A DNA stretch of 8,417 nt, from assembly GCA_017529085.1 (NCBI GenBank), contig JAFXOC010000625.1, positions 1 to 8,417 on the forward strand, read 5' to 3'. Origin of the DNA: Selenomonadaceae bacterium. GTDB taxonomy: Bacteria > Bacillota > Negativicutes > Selenomonadales > Selenomonadaceae. Below the pieces are notes generated by a model. The model saw nothing but the letters and a program-made list of their open reading frames with translations. It was not told the DNA's origin and did not search any database. Shown piece by piece: positions 1 to 6,810 of this stretch. A program made the position numbers and the translations under genes. The first letter of the stretch is position 1, and each line of letters starts with the position of its first letter.

Positions 1-13
1 ATGGCATTATTTA

Positions 14-124
14 TTATTTGAGGTTATCTTTATCATTACCGAAATGCGATAAAGCAGAATTTACTTCTCTACAATGAACAATAATATGTATTAAAAGTTG
101 ACGATCTCTTTCATTCAGTTGCAT
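14..124 (-). pseudogene. HepT-like toxin, N-terminal fragment
   Basis: A short reading frame opens at ATG 124-122 and encodes 36 residues, beginning MQLNERDRQLL and ending SHFGNDKDNLK, before two adjacent TAA codons (16-14 and 13-11). A charged NERDRQ start, then a hydrophobic helix with a Cys-Arg-Glu stretch, then FGND resembles the first helices of HepT-like (DUF86) proteins, the HEPN-type RNase toxins of MNT/HepT modules. Such proteins are usually about 100-140 residues, so this one lacks the later helices and the Rx4-6H catalytic motif. It overlaps the end of the preceding frame by 14 bases, as toxin and antitoxin genes often do. The family call rests on about 30 residues recognised by eye. 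A frameshift near position 20 with continuation beyond the window, rather than a clean stop, is possible. Confidence 0.5.
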
Positions 125-272
125 AAATCAAAACCTCATCTTTACTTAAATTTTTTTTAAATTTCTTTGAATTAGGTAAACTACTTAAAATATCTACTTC
201 ATTACGAGTCGCGTCAAATTTTTTTGCATAATACTGTCGTACATATGTCAAATAATTCAAACATAGGCAGTA
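111..272 (-). pseudogene. Possible MNT-type nucleotidyltransferase antitoxin, C-terminal remnant
   Basis: This minus-strand frame is open from just after a TGA at 275-273 to a TGA at 113-111. It has no convincing ATG start; only TTG at 251-249 is in frame. The encoded tail ends KKNLSKDEVLIYATE, which has the shape of the last strand of MNT nucleotidyltransferases (a hydrophobic stretch ending in a tyrosine and an acidic residue). The catalytic GSxxxG and DxD region expected upstream is absent because the sequence there belongs to the end of the isomerase gene. Its stop overlaps the ATG of the HepT-like fragment, the usual antitoxin-toxin arrangement. The identification leans mainly on that neighbour. 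It could equally be the tail of an unrelated gene or chance coding in AT-rich DNA. Confidence 0.3.
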
Positions 273-1207
273 TCAAGTTTGTTTGCAAAATATTTGCCTA
301 TATCGGCAATAAATTTCAAAGTTTCACATTTCAAATCGTCGGGAAACGCCGTTAATGCCGGTCCCGTTTCAAAATTCAAAACCCCTTTATAATTTATGTT
401 TTTAAGTCCCCGAATAAATCCTTCCCAATCGGTTGCGGACTTATTCTCTCTTGTTTTTGTAAAGACAAAAGGAATTTGGTGCAAATCCCGCCACCCGTCG
501 TTATCGTGGATATGCAAAACTTTTAACCTATCGCCAAGGGTCGTGATAAACTCTTCAAAATCCAAATGCGCAAGATTTCCGTGACCTGTATCGAAGCAGA
601 ATCCTAAAACTTCGGCTCCGTACTTCTCGTTCATAGCGTCGATACGTTTGACCGCTTTTACCGCATCGCAACAAGGACCTTCCGTCAAACGGTCGCCAAC
701 GCCGTCGTAAAGGTTTTCTATGCACATCGTCACGCCTAATTCCTTGGCCAATGGCGCAAGTTCTTCCAAAAATTCTTCGGTCGCTTCCCATTCCTTTTCT
801 TCGGAGCCTACATAATACGCCAGTTTAAACCCGTGAATTACGATATGCTTGCAACCGAAAAACCTGCATAAAAGCATACTTTTCGGCGCGACCGTTCTTC
901 GCAGATATTCGTTAAGCCTACGACTTCCCTTCGGCACATAAACCGGGTACGGCATATGCATCTGCCATACGTCTATCCCCGCTTGTTCCAACGCTTCCTT
1001 ATGTGGCGTGAAAAACGCTTCCGATTCTTTGACAGTCTTCTCAAAGAACCGATTGATACTGAACCTGTAAATATCTTTATTCTTCAAATATCCGTGCAGG
1101 CTGAAATCTACCGCGTCAAACCCCGCTGCTTTAAGCGTCTTCGCGCCTTCCGTCGGATTGTCGTCTTCAAGGACGTTCTGCGTCTGTACCCCAATCCCTA
1201 AGTTCAT
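257..1207 (-). CDS. Sugar phosphate isomerase/epimerase (xylose isomerase-like TIM barrel), intact metal site
   Basis: This 316-residue protein belongs to the AP-endonuclease family 2 / xylose isomerase-like TIM-barrel group, which covers metal-dependent sugar and inosose isomerases, epimerases and dehydratases. The family's metal ligands can be followed along the barrel: Glu164 in the IENLYDG strand, Asp206 and His209 in FDTGHGN, the His232-x-His234-Asp235 motif in LHIHDND, and Glu280 in LNFETGP. HMPYP and HIVIHG strands lie earlier. Length is typical and there is no signal peptide, so it is cytoplasmic. The start is placed at 1207, not at an in-frame ATG at 1237, because a GGAGGA ribosome binding site lies five bases upstream and the barrel begins at MNLGIGVQTQ. 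It is the last gene of the three-gene operon and overlaps the previous gene by 41 bases, suggesting translational coupling. Its substrate cannot be told from sequence; a precursor for the cytidylyltransferase made by the first gene is an inference. Confidence 0.85.
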   Translation of the reverse strand: MNLGIGVQTQNVLEDDNPTEGAKTLKAAGFDAVDFSLHGYLKNKDIYRFSINRFFEKTVKESEAFFTPHKEALEQAGIDVWQMHMPYPVYVPKGSRRLNEYLRRTVAPKSMLLCRFFGCKHIVIHGFKLAYYVGSEEKEWEATEEFLEELAPLAKELGVTMCIENLYDGVGDRLTEGPCCDAVKAVKRIDAMNEKYGAEVLGFCFDTGHGNLAHLDFEEFITTLGDRLKVLHIHDNDGWRDLHQIPFVFTKTRENKSATDWEGFIRGLKNINYKGVLNFETGPALTAFPDDLKCETLKFIADIGKYFANKLDTAYV

Positions 1208-2480
1208 TTTCTTCCTCCATGTCCTCGATTCGCTCAAAGTGAAAACTCGGCATATACTCGTCGTTAAAAAAAACGATAGGATTTTCTATCCCCATATCCC
1301 TCAACTGACTTTCAATCTCCCGATAGTAAACGTTGCAAATTAAAACGGCGCAATCCTTCGGGAGATTTTTTAATTTTTCGGGGGATTTTACTTTAAGTCC
1401 GCAAAACTCGGTTCCCCATTTAACTTTGTCATTGTCGCAGGTAAAAAGCGGCGGATATTTTTCACCGTAACACTTCATATAAGCTCTGCACATATTGCCC
1501 GCGCCAAAGAGGACTCTTTTGTCATAACGCTTCAGCATATTCTCCATATCCGCCTGCCAAGCGAAAAAATCTCCGATTTCGCGGGCGTATTTTATAAGAG
1601 CGGGTTTTAACATCGGGGAAGTCACGGAGGCGGTTGTCGCGAAATTCATAATAATAGGCCCGTCGAAGGAAATCTCTCTTAATCCTCGTATAATATTCAA
1701 CCAATCCGTACGAACTCCGAACGTAAAAGGCAATATGGCGGTATCTCCCATACCGTCGCAATCTCTTAGAGTTATCGCTTTGATTCGGTCGCCTAAGATA
1801 ACAGCCGCGTCTCTCATATTCTGCCCCAAAAAACTGTATGTTCCGATGTCCAAATGAAAACCGAAACATTCAAAACCCGCCGCTTCGTTTAAATCGTCCA
1901 CCCATTTTGACGCTTCATAAGGGTTTGCGCATAAACCGCGTATAACGCCGCCGTTATTTAGGCGGTACTGACTTTCCAAAAGTATCGTCGCGCCGTATTT
2001 CTTCGCCGCAGTCGTTAAAGATAAGTAATATTCTTTATTGGCTTCCCAAATATTTCTATCTCCCATACCCACCGCCGGGGGACGCATAATAATATATCGG
2101 CATCCCGCTTTGCCTGCCGCATTGACGCATTCTTCCGCAAGTTTTCGGATTGATTCAAAGAGATCGTCGTTATCTTCTTTTTTCCCTAACCTGGGCGGCA
2201 GAAAATTCGCGTAGGCTACGGGAATTTTAAAATTTTTTCCCTTTATGACGGATAGAAAAGGCATAAGAATCTCCCCTACCTTTTCGGGGTTCTCCGTTAT
2301 CCAATGGCGATAGGATCTATCGTCTTTCTTTTTTCGCCAACCCTCTATGCGGTAAGCGTGATATCCTGCGATGCCGCCTATATCCAAAGCAATACTGTCA
2401 AAACTGCGTCTAATGTCGTTCAGTCCCTGATTTGGGAACTCCCACGACACAATCCCCCAAGGGGAACATACCAATTCCAT
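1167..2480 (-). CDS. TIM-barrel isomerase-like protein with degenerate metal site, fused to a Rossmann-like domain
   Basis: This 437-residue protein has two parts. Residues about 1-310 form a xylose isomerase-like TIM barrel related to the downstream gene product (compare FHLDIGT with FCFDTGH, and the WLNIIRGL and WEGFIRGL helices). Residues about 320-410 form a small Rossmann-like domain starting KRVLFGAGNMCRAY, with Asp349 where a nucleotide-binding acidic residue would sit. The barrel keeps Glu169 and Asp211, but the DxGH histidine is Thr214, the HIHD motif reads TLRD (237-240), and the last-strand glutamate is replaced (Asn279, or Ala281 depending on alignment). Most metal ligands are therefore missing, so it may be a non-catalytic partner or use other chemistry. 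The start is supported by GAAAGG eight bases upstream, and ATG shares one base with the stop of the preceding gene (TAATG). The acidic tail DMEEENELRDW overlaps the start of the next gene. Confidence 0.8.
   Translation of the reverse strand: MELVCSPWGIVSWEFPNQGLNDIRRSFDSIALDIGGIAGYHAYRIEGWRKKKDDRSYRHWITENPEKVGEILMPFLSVIKGKNFKIPVAYANFLPPRLGKKEDNDDLFESIRKLAEECVNAAGKAGCRYIIMRPPAVGMGDRNIWEANKEYYLSLTTAAKKYGATILLESQYRLNNGGVIRGLCANPYEASKWVDDLNEAAGFECFGFHLDIGTYSFLGQNMRDAAVILGDRIKAITLRDCDGMGDTAILPFTFGVRTDWLNIIRGLREISFDGPIIMNFATTASVTSPMLKPALIKYAREIGDFFAWQADMENMLKRYDKRVLFGAGNMCRAYMKCYGEKYPPLFTCDNDKVKWGTEFCGLKVKSPEKLKNLPKDCAVLICNVYYREIESQLRDMGIENPIVFFNDEYMPSFHFERIEDMEEENELRDWGTDAERP
1213..1218 (-). promoter_or_regulatory. 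Ribosome binding site inside the upstream gene
   Basis: On the minus strand GGAGGA lies five bases (AGAAA) before the ATG at 1207-1205. It falls within the last codons of the upstream 437-residue gene, in its MEEE stretch. It decides the start of the isomerase gene in favour of 1207 over the upstream ATG at 1237. Confidence 0.8.
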
Positions 2481-4873
2481 TAAATCAACCTTTCTTCTAT
2501 CAATTTTTTTAATCTCGTAGACGATGTGGTTTCAGTATAAGGGAAAAACACCATATCGGCGCCTCTTTCCCTTAACCATTTTTGTTTCGCAAGCCACGCC
2601 GGGTCTTTTTCGTAATCGCTTCCTGAAAACTGCGCGTCGAAACGATAAAGTTTCCAAGCCATATCAGTATCGGGAGTTTCAAAGGGTATCTCGTGCGCTT
2701 CGTCCACGAATTTACATGAACGCACCATATCAAGCCGCTCGTTAAACGGAATAAAAGGTTCAACCTTCTTGTTTTCTCTTACCTGTCTGTCCGAAACAAC
2801 TCCCACAATAAGGTAATCGCAATGCTCTTTCGCGCGACGAAGCAGGTTTAAGTGACCGATGTGACCAAGGTCGAACACACCCGCGACGTAACCGATGCGA
2901 TATGGTTTAGACATCTTATCCGCAGGTTTAAAGCGTTCCTCGTCAATCGTGAGAACTTCCTCGCTTCTCGGGGAGGCGTCCGAAGAACGAAGCCGTTTGC
3001 AGTTTTCATAGTAACGCATTTCGTTTTCGATATCGTCGATTATCGTTTCGACAGACACAACGGCTATGTCGGGATTTTTCGCCGTTACGTTTTGTATAAT
3101 GCCATCAGTCCCGGTCACCGCTGTCACTACAACTATATCGACTTTTTCGCTCGTATCCCAATCCTCTAAAGTATATACCGGAACGCCCGATTTTTCTTTT
3201 ATTTTTTCCGCGTTCCTATCGAGAAAACATTTTACATTAAGTTCCGGGAATTTCATAATCTCCCGCGCCAACAACTCCCCCAAAACAGCCGCGCCGTATA
3301 TAACGATATTTTTTTCGCGTCTGTTTACGAAGTATGAAGCAATCTTAGCGTCCCTTTGAAGAAGTTGAACCCATTTAGACAAAAGTTTAATCTGATAATT
3401 AAAACGATCCCTTTGCCTTGTGATTTTCACCGAATCGTTTCGCCAATCCCCGTTTATAACCCGTCTGTTCTCCTTAAAAGTATTGTAGTTAATCGTATGT
3501 TTCCTCTGAAATTCCTCGCATTCGACATCCTTCTTTATGCCACGGAAAAAATCGCCCTCCATCTTTACCCACTTGTCTATATTATCCGTAAGACCGTAAC
3601 GCTCTCTCAACGCGTCGATAGGCAAGATACTTTCAAAATTCACGTTTTCGACATATAACGTTGAAACTATCCTCTCAACAATAGCTTTAATCGGGTAGTT
3701 CTCAAAACAAAATTCCTGATCGAAAAAATAAAAATCCCCGTCGATATAAAAGCTGTTAAGCGGCACCAAGTCCGCATAGCCTCGTTCCAATATTCCTCCG
3801 TCTTTATCATCTGTCAAATCGGAAGAATGTTTGACGATTTCCACGAAGCGATCCGTTTCCCTCAAAAATTCATCAACATTTATCCTTAATAGTTTACCCA
3901 AATATACGCTTGCAAGTTCTCCTTCTATATATGGCATAACCAACCGATTATCCTTCCACTCCGTATCAATTATACGGACGTTATGCGCTTCCAAATATTT
4001 TTTGTGTTCGATTATCTTAGACAGCCTAACCACGCCTTCACGATATGCGGCGCATTTCTCCACGGTACCGGTTGCGGTGACAAGCGTATATGTGGCAAGC
4101 TCGGGACCTCTGTCCATGCTTAACGTCACATGATTCATATCGGCAAAGCCGCCGTCTTCGGATATTTCTATAAGATAGGCGTTTGCCGTTTGGTGAAACA
4201 TATCGTTTTCCAAAAGCTGTTCAAGCAAGCCTTTTTCTTCGAGAAAAACTGACTCCGCGTCGTTATAGACGGGAAAATAACGACTTGTCAAAGCCTCTTT
4301 CGGAAGATAATTTTCCGCGTATATAAGCTGCGGGCACCAAATATCGGGAAAAATCGAATATGCGCGTATATGTGTCCAATCGGCTTTTTTGATAATATCT
4401 TTTATCTCTGCCAAACTGTAGCAACGACCTTTTAAATCTCGCCACTTGTTTTCACGCATTTTCTCTCTTTTTATTTCCCTATAACCGTCCAACCCGTCGC
4501 AAATTCTTTTGGTATACGGTTCCTTGTCTCCGCAGAAGTATTTAAATCCCAGTCTGTTATGTATTCCCAAGAAAATTCGTCCCGTATCCTTCAGAATTTC
4601 CCGCCACAAACGCAAAACCTCCGAAGGTTCGGAAGCCGTTTCGATTTCGGTTACGCATATGATTATGTCGAAGGTTTTTCTATGCTTGGCTATCCAATCC
4701 TTTTCAATCGTTCTTTCAAAATCAACCTCTTTCGCTTTTCCTCCTCTTTCGTCGATTATCTCTTTAAACAAAAAGGCGGACTTTCCCGCCAACAGAATAT
4801 TTTCTCCCGCTTTAAAGGGATACCATTGAAAAAGACCCCGCGATAAACTTTTGATAAGTTCTTTATATTCCAT
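2480..4873 (-). CDS. Multidomain protein: methyltransferase-like, kinase-like, Rossmann-like and cytidylyltransferase domains
   Basis: This is a 797-residue cytoplasmic fusion. Residues about 1-200 resemble a class I SAM-dependent methyltransferase, with a late strand FDIIICVTEIE followed by LKDTGRIFLGI, but the glycine-rich SAM loop (ENILLAGKSAFL) is weak. Residues about 240-440 look like an APH or lipopolysaccharide-kinase type domain: MPYIEGE hinge, DLVPLN at 368-373 in the catalytic-loop position and FFDQEF at 383-388 in the metal-aspartate position. Residues about 520-615 are a small Rossmann-like unit starting NIVIYGAAVLGELLA. Residues about 657-797 are a TagD-type nucleotidyltransferase with HIGH at 671-674, a GVVSD strand, an FNERLDMV helix and the terminal TSSTRLKK motif, like the STTKIK end of glycerol-3-phosphate cytidylyltransferase. 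The likely chemistry is transfer of CMP from CTP to a phosphorylated small alcohol or sugar, possibly made by the kinase-like part. It is the first gene of the operon. GGTGG lies seven bases before ATG. The cytidylyltransferase call is firm; the first two domains are less so. Confidence 0.8.
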   Translation of the reverse strand: MEYKELIKSLSRGLFQWYPFKAGENILLAGKSAFLFKEIIDERGGKAKEVDFERTIEKDWIAKHRKTFDIIICVTEIETASEPSEVLRLWREILKDTGRIFLGIHNRLGFKYFCGDKEPYTKRICDGLDGYREIKREKMRENKWRDLKGRCYSLAEIKDIIKKADWTHIRAYSIFPDIWCPQLIYAENYLPKEALTSRYFPVYNDAESVFLEEKGLLEQLLENDMFHQTANAYLIEISEDGGFADMNHVTLSMDRGPELATYTLVTATGTVEKCAAYREGVVRLSKIIEHKKYLEAHNVRIIDTEWKDNRLVMPYIEGELASVYLGKLLRINVDEFLRETDRFVEIVKHSSDLTDDKDGGILERGYADLVPLNSFYIDGDFYFFDQEFCFENYPIKAIVERIVSTLYVENVNFESILPIDALRERYGLTDNIDKWVKMEGDFFRGIKKDVECEEFQRKHTINYNTFKENRRVINGDWRNDSVKITRQRDRFNYQIKLLSKWVQLLQRDAKIASYFVNRREKNIVIYGAAVLGELLAREIMKFPELNVKCFLDRNAEKIKEKSGVPVYTLEDWDTSEKVDIVVVTAVTGTDGIIQNVTAKNPDIAVVSVETIIDDIENEMRYYENCKRLRSSDASPRSEEVLTIDEERFKPADKMSKPYRIGYVAGVFDLGHIGHLNLLRRAKEHCDYLIVGVVSDRQVRENKKVEPFIPFNERLDMVRSCKFVDEAHEIPFETPDTDMAWKLYRFDAQFSGSDYEKDPAWLAKQKWLRERGADMVFFPYTETTSSTRLKKLIEERLI

Positions 4874-4922
4874 CCTTTATCCCACCGTTTTAATATGATT
4901 TGGCAAACAACTATAATACTTT

Positions 4923-4974
4923 ACGTTCTCCACGGTCGTTTCATAAAAGTATGAAATGACCGTGTACGTTTTTT
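4923..4974 (+). terminator. Long inverted repeat with T-tract (terminator-like or operator)
   Basis: CACGGTCGTTTCATA (4931-4945) and TATGAAATGACCGTG (4950-4964) form a 15-base-pair stem with a single G-T wobble around an AAAG loop. ACGT at 4923-4926 can pair with ACGT at 4966-4969 to lengthen it across an uneven bulge. On the plus strand a T6 run follows at 4969-4974, the shape of a rho-independent terminator. No plus-strand gene ends just upstream, since the neighbour there starts on the minus strand, so a terminator role is puzzling. It could block antisense transcription into the ATPase gene, fold in the leader of the minus-strand operon, or be an operator between the divergent genes. Confidence 0.5.
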
Positions 4975-4983
4975 CCCTTTACA

Positions 4984-5013
4984 TTGACATCTCCTTCCTA
5001 CATATCTTATAAT
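4984..5013 (+). promoter_or_regulatory. Consensus sigma-70/SigA promoter for the ATPase gene
   Basis: TTGACA at 4984-4989 and TATAAT at 5008-5013 match the housekeeping -35 and -10 hexamers exactly and are 18 bases apart. Transcription would start near 5020, giving a leader of about 30 bases before the ATG at 5052, which is preceded by AAAGGGG (5036-5042). Nothing in the spacer suggests a specific activator. A comparably good promoter for the divergent minus-strand operon was not found. Confidence 0.8.
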
Positions 5014-5051
5014 TATTCATAAAGAAAATCTAAGCAAAGGGGCGAGTCGAT

Positions 5052-6728
5052 ATGAAACAGCATTACATAATGCCGGTCGGAGTAGACGACTTCCGTCGGG
5101 TACGGGAAGAATATTATTACGTCGATAAAACAAACTTTATAAAATCTCTTATCGACGGCCACAGCCAGGCGACTCTTATAACAAGACCCAGACGTTTCGG
5201 CAAAACTCTTGCGCTTAGTATGCTATATTATTTTTTCACCATGGAAAACGCCAAGTATAACAGAGTTTTATTTGAAGGCACCGATATTGAAAAAGCCGGC
5301 GAAAAGTATATGGCGTTGCAGGGCAGCAAACCGACCGTGCTTGTCAGTTTTAAGGATATTAAACAACTGAATTTTTCCGATATGATAATGGATTTTGGCT
5401 ATCTTATGCAACATTTATATCGTTCGTGTAAATATTTGCTTGAAAGCGAATACCTTGACGATACTGAAAAAAAATATTTTGGTTTGATATTATCCCGTCG
5501 GGCAAACGACATTGATTTGCAAAAATCTTTAAAAAATCTGACGACATGGCTTTGCCGCTACCACAAGAAGCCTGCTCTCGTCCTTATCGACGAATACGAC
5601 GCGCCCATACAGTACGCTTTCGATAACGGCTACTATAACGAGGCCGTAACTTTTATGCGCAATTACTTAAGCTCTGTGTTAAAATCCAACCCCGATTTGG
5701 ATTTTGCCATACTGACAGGAGTGCTTAGAATAGCAAAGGAAAGTATTTTCAGTTCACTTAATAATTTAGAAACAGCGAGTGTCGCCCTAGGCAGGTATCA
5801 AAACGTTATGGGGTTCGACGATAATGAAATAAAGCAAATCGCCGAAGACTTCCATTGTTCGGAAAAACTTTCGGAAATTGAAAAATGGTACGACGGCTAC
5901 AACTTTTCGGGAGTTAACGTCTATAACCCATGGTCGGTCATAAATTACATTTTGCATGATTGCAAACCTTCAATTTATTGGCTGAACACTTCCGCAAATT
6001 CAATTTTAAAAGAATTGTTAAAAAGAACGGATAAAAAGCAAGCGCAAGAACTCCATTCACTGCTTCAGGGCGGCTCTGTCAGCGCAACTATCAACGAAGG
6101 GGTTATCTATTCAGACATATACAAAAACAGCGACGCGCTCTATACAATGCTTCTCACAACGGGGTATTTAACACAAGCTTCAGAAATTAATAATGAAGAG
6201 TATGACGATACGATAGAACTTCGTATACCAAACAGAGAAGTGCGTACCGTATATGAAAAAGAGATAATAAATCGTATTAATGAAATGGATGGCAATCCCA
6301 AACTTTTGTATTTGCTGAAAGCTCTACTATCCGGCGATGTGGAATCCTTCTCCGAGGAACTTAACGATTATTTGTTTGCTTTAGTAAGTTATTACGATAC
6401 CGCCAACAAAGAAAGTTTTTATCATGGTTTCGTGTTGGGGCTGATGGCGCTTTTATCGCGAAAATACAAAATCCTCTCCAACAGAGAAAGCGGTTACGGC
6501 AGGTTCGACGTAGCGATTTTTCCCGACGATAAGAACAAAAACGGCGTTATCATGGAATTTAAAGTCGCAAAAAACGAATCCGAACTTTCGCAAACCGCAA
6601 AAAATGCCCTCTCGCAAATCGACAACATGGAGTATGTATCAGAATTTAAGAGTAAAGGCATCGTTCATGTTTGGAAGTATGGTATCGCGTTTTGCGGGAA
6701 AAAATGCGAAATCGCGGTTCTTGTGTAA
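5052..6728 (+). CDS. AAA-ATPase-like protein with C-terminal PD-(D/E)XK nuclease-like domain
   Basis: This 558-residue protein has the architecture of the AAA-ATPase-like (PF09820) plus PD-(D/E)XK (PF08011, formerly DUF1703) family, common in large paralogous sets in gut Clostridia, Bacteroidetes and spirochaetes. The opening VGVDDFRRVREEYYYVDKT is characteristic. The phosphate-binding loop is TRPRRFGKT (44-52, Lys51), the Walker B strand is ALVLIDEYDAP (175-185), and LTGVLRIAKESIFS (221-234) is the sensor-like stretch. The nuclease-like core is at about 480-525: FDVAIFPDD (Asp486), then IMEFKVAK (Glu502, Lys504), then a SQTAKNALSQI helix. All core residues appear intact. The start is supported by AAAGGGG nine bases upstream. 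The gene has its own consensus promoter and terminator and lies opposite to all neighbours, so it is not part of the glycan operons. Its cellular role is not established; a link to mobile DNA or defence has been suggested for the family but cannot be shown here. Confidence 0.88.
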   Translation: MKQHYIMPVGVDDFRRVREEYYYVDKTNFIKSLIDGHSQATLITRPRRFGKTLALSMLYYFFTMENAKYNRVLFEGTDIEKAGEKYMALQGSKPTVLVSFKDIKQLNFSDMIMDFGYLMQHLYRSCKYLLESEYLDDTEKKYFGLILSRRANDIDLQKSLKNLTTWLCRYHKKPALVLIDEYDAPIQYAFDNGYYNEAVTFMRNYLSSVLKSNPDLDFAILTGVLRIAKESIFSSLNNLETASVALGRYQNVMGFDDNEIKQIAEDFHCSEKLSEIEKWYDGYNFSGVNVYNPWSVINYILHDCKPSIYWLNTSANSILKELLKRTDKKQAQELHSLLQGGSVSATINEGVIYSDIYKNSDALYTMLLTTGYLTQASEINNEEYDDTIELRIPNREVRTVYEKEIINRINEMDGNPKLLYLLKALLSGDVESFSEELNDYLFALVSYYDTANKESFYHGFVLGLMALLSRKYKILSNRESGYGRFDVAIFPDDKNKNGVIMEFKVAKNESELSQTAKNALSQIDNMEYVSEFKSKGIVHVWKYGIAFCGKKCEIAVLV

Positions 6729-6736
6729 ATTGCGTT

Positions 6737-6780
6737 AAAAGCTCGAAGGTTAGGCAATGCTATGCCTCCGAGCTTTTTTT
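6737..6780. terminator. Bidirectional rho-independent terminator between convergent genes
   Basis: AAGCTCG (6739-6745) pairs with CGAGCTT (6769-6775). Inside this, AGGCA (6752-6756) can pair with TGCCT (6763-6767). A run of seven T follows at 6774-6780 on the plus strand, eight bases past the ATPase stop as measured from its stop to the A-run. On the minus strand the same hairpin is followed by TTTT (6740-6737), so it can also end transcripts of the dehydratase gene, whose stop is at 6811-6813. Confidence 0.85.
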
Positions 6781-6810
6781 GTGTCCAACATAAATATTTT
6801 AACATATGGT

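Noticed and set aside
146..166. AAATTTTTTTTAAATTT palindrome as a terminator for the isomerase operon
   Set aside because: The arms are pure A/T with no GC stem, so a stable terminator hairpin is unlikely. The sequence also falls inside the decayed antitoxin frame.
1208..1237. Ten-residue N-terminal extension of the isomerase from an ATG at 1237
   Set aside because: No ribosome binding site fits that ATG, whereas GGAGGA sits at ideal spacing before 1207 and the barrel begins there.
2852..3169. Plus-strand frame of 105 codons, and similar plus-strand frames of about 60-106 codons across 396-4846
   Set aside because: All are antisense to strongly supported minus-strand genes, lack recognisable domains and have no credible start signals.
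4889..4918. Promoter for the minus-strand operon using TATTAT (4918-4913) as -10
   Set aside because: No acceptable -35 hexamer lies 16-18 bases upstream (the sequence there is AAACGA), so the support is too weak to annotate.
4920..6800. Terminal inverted repeats or target-site duplications around the ATPase gene
   Set aside because: The left hairpin and the right terminator share no sequence, and no matching direct repeats were found by eye.
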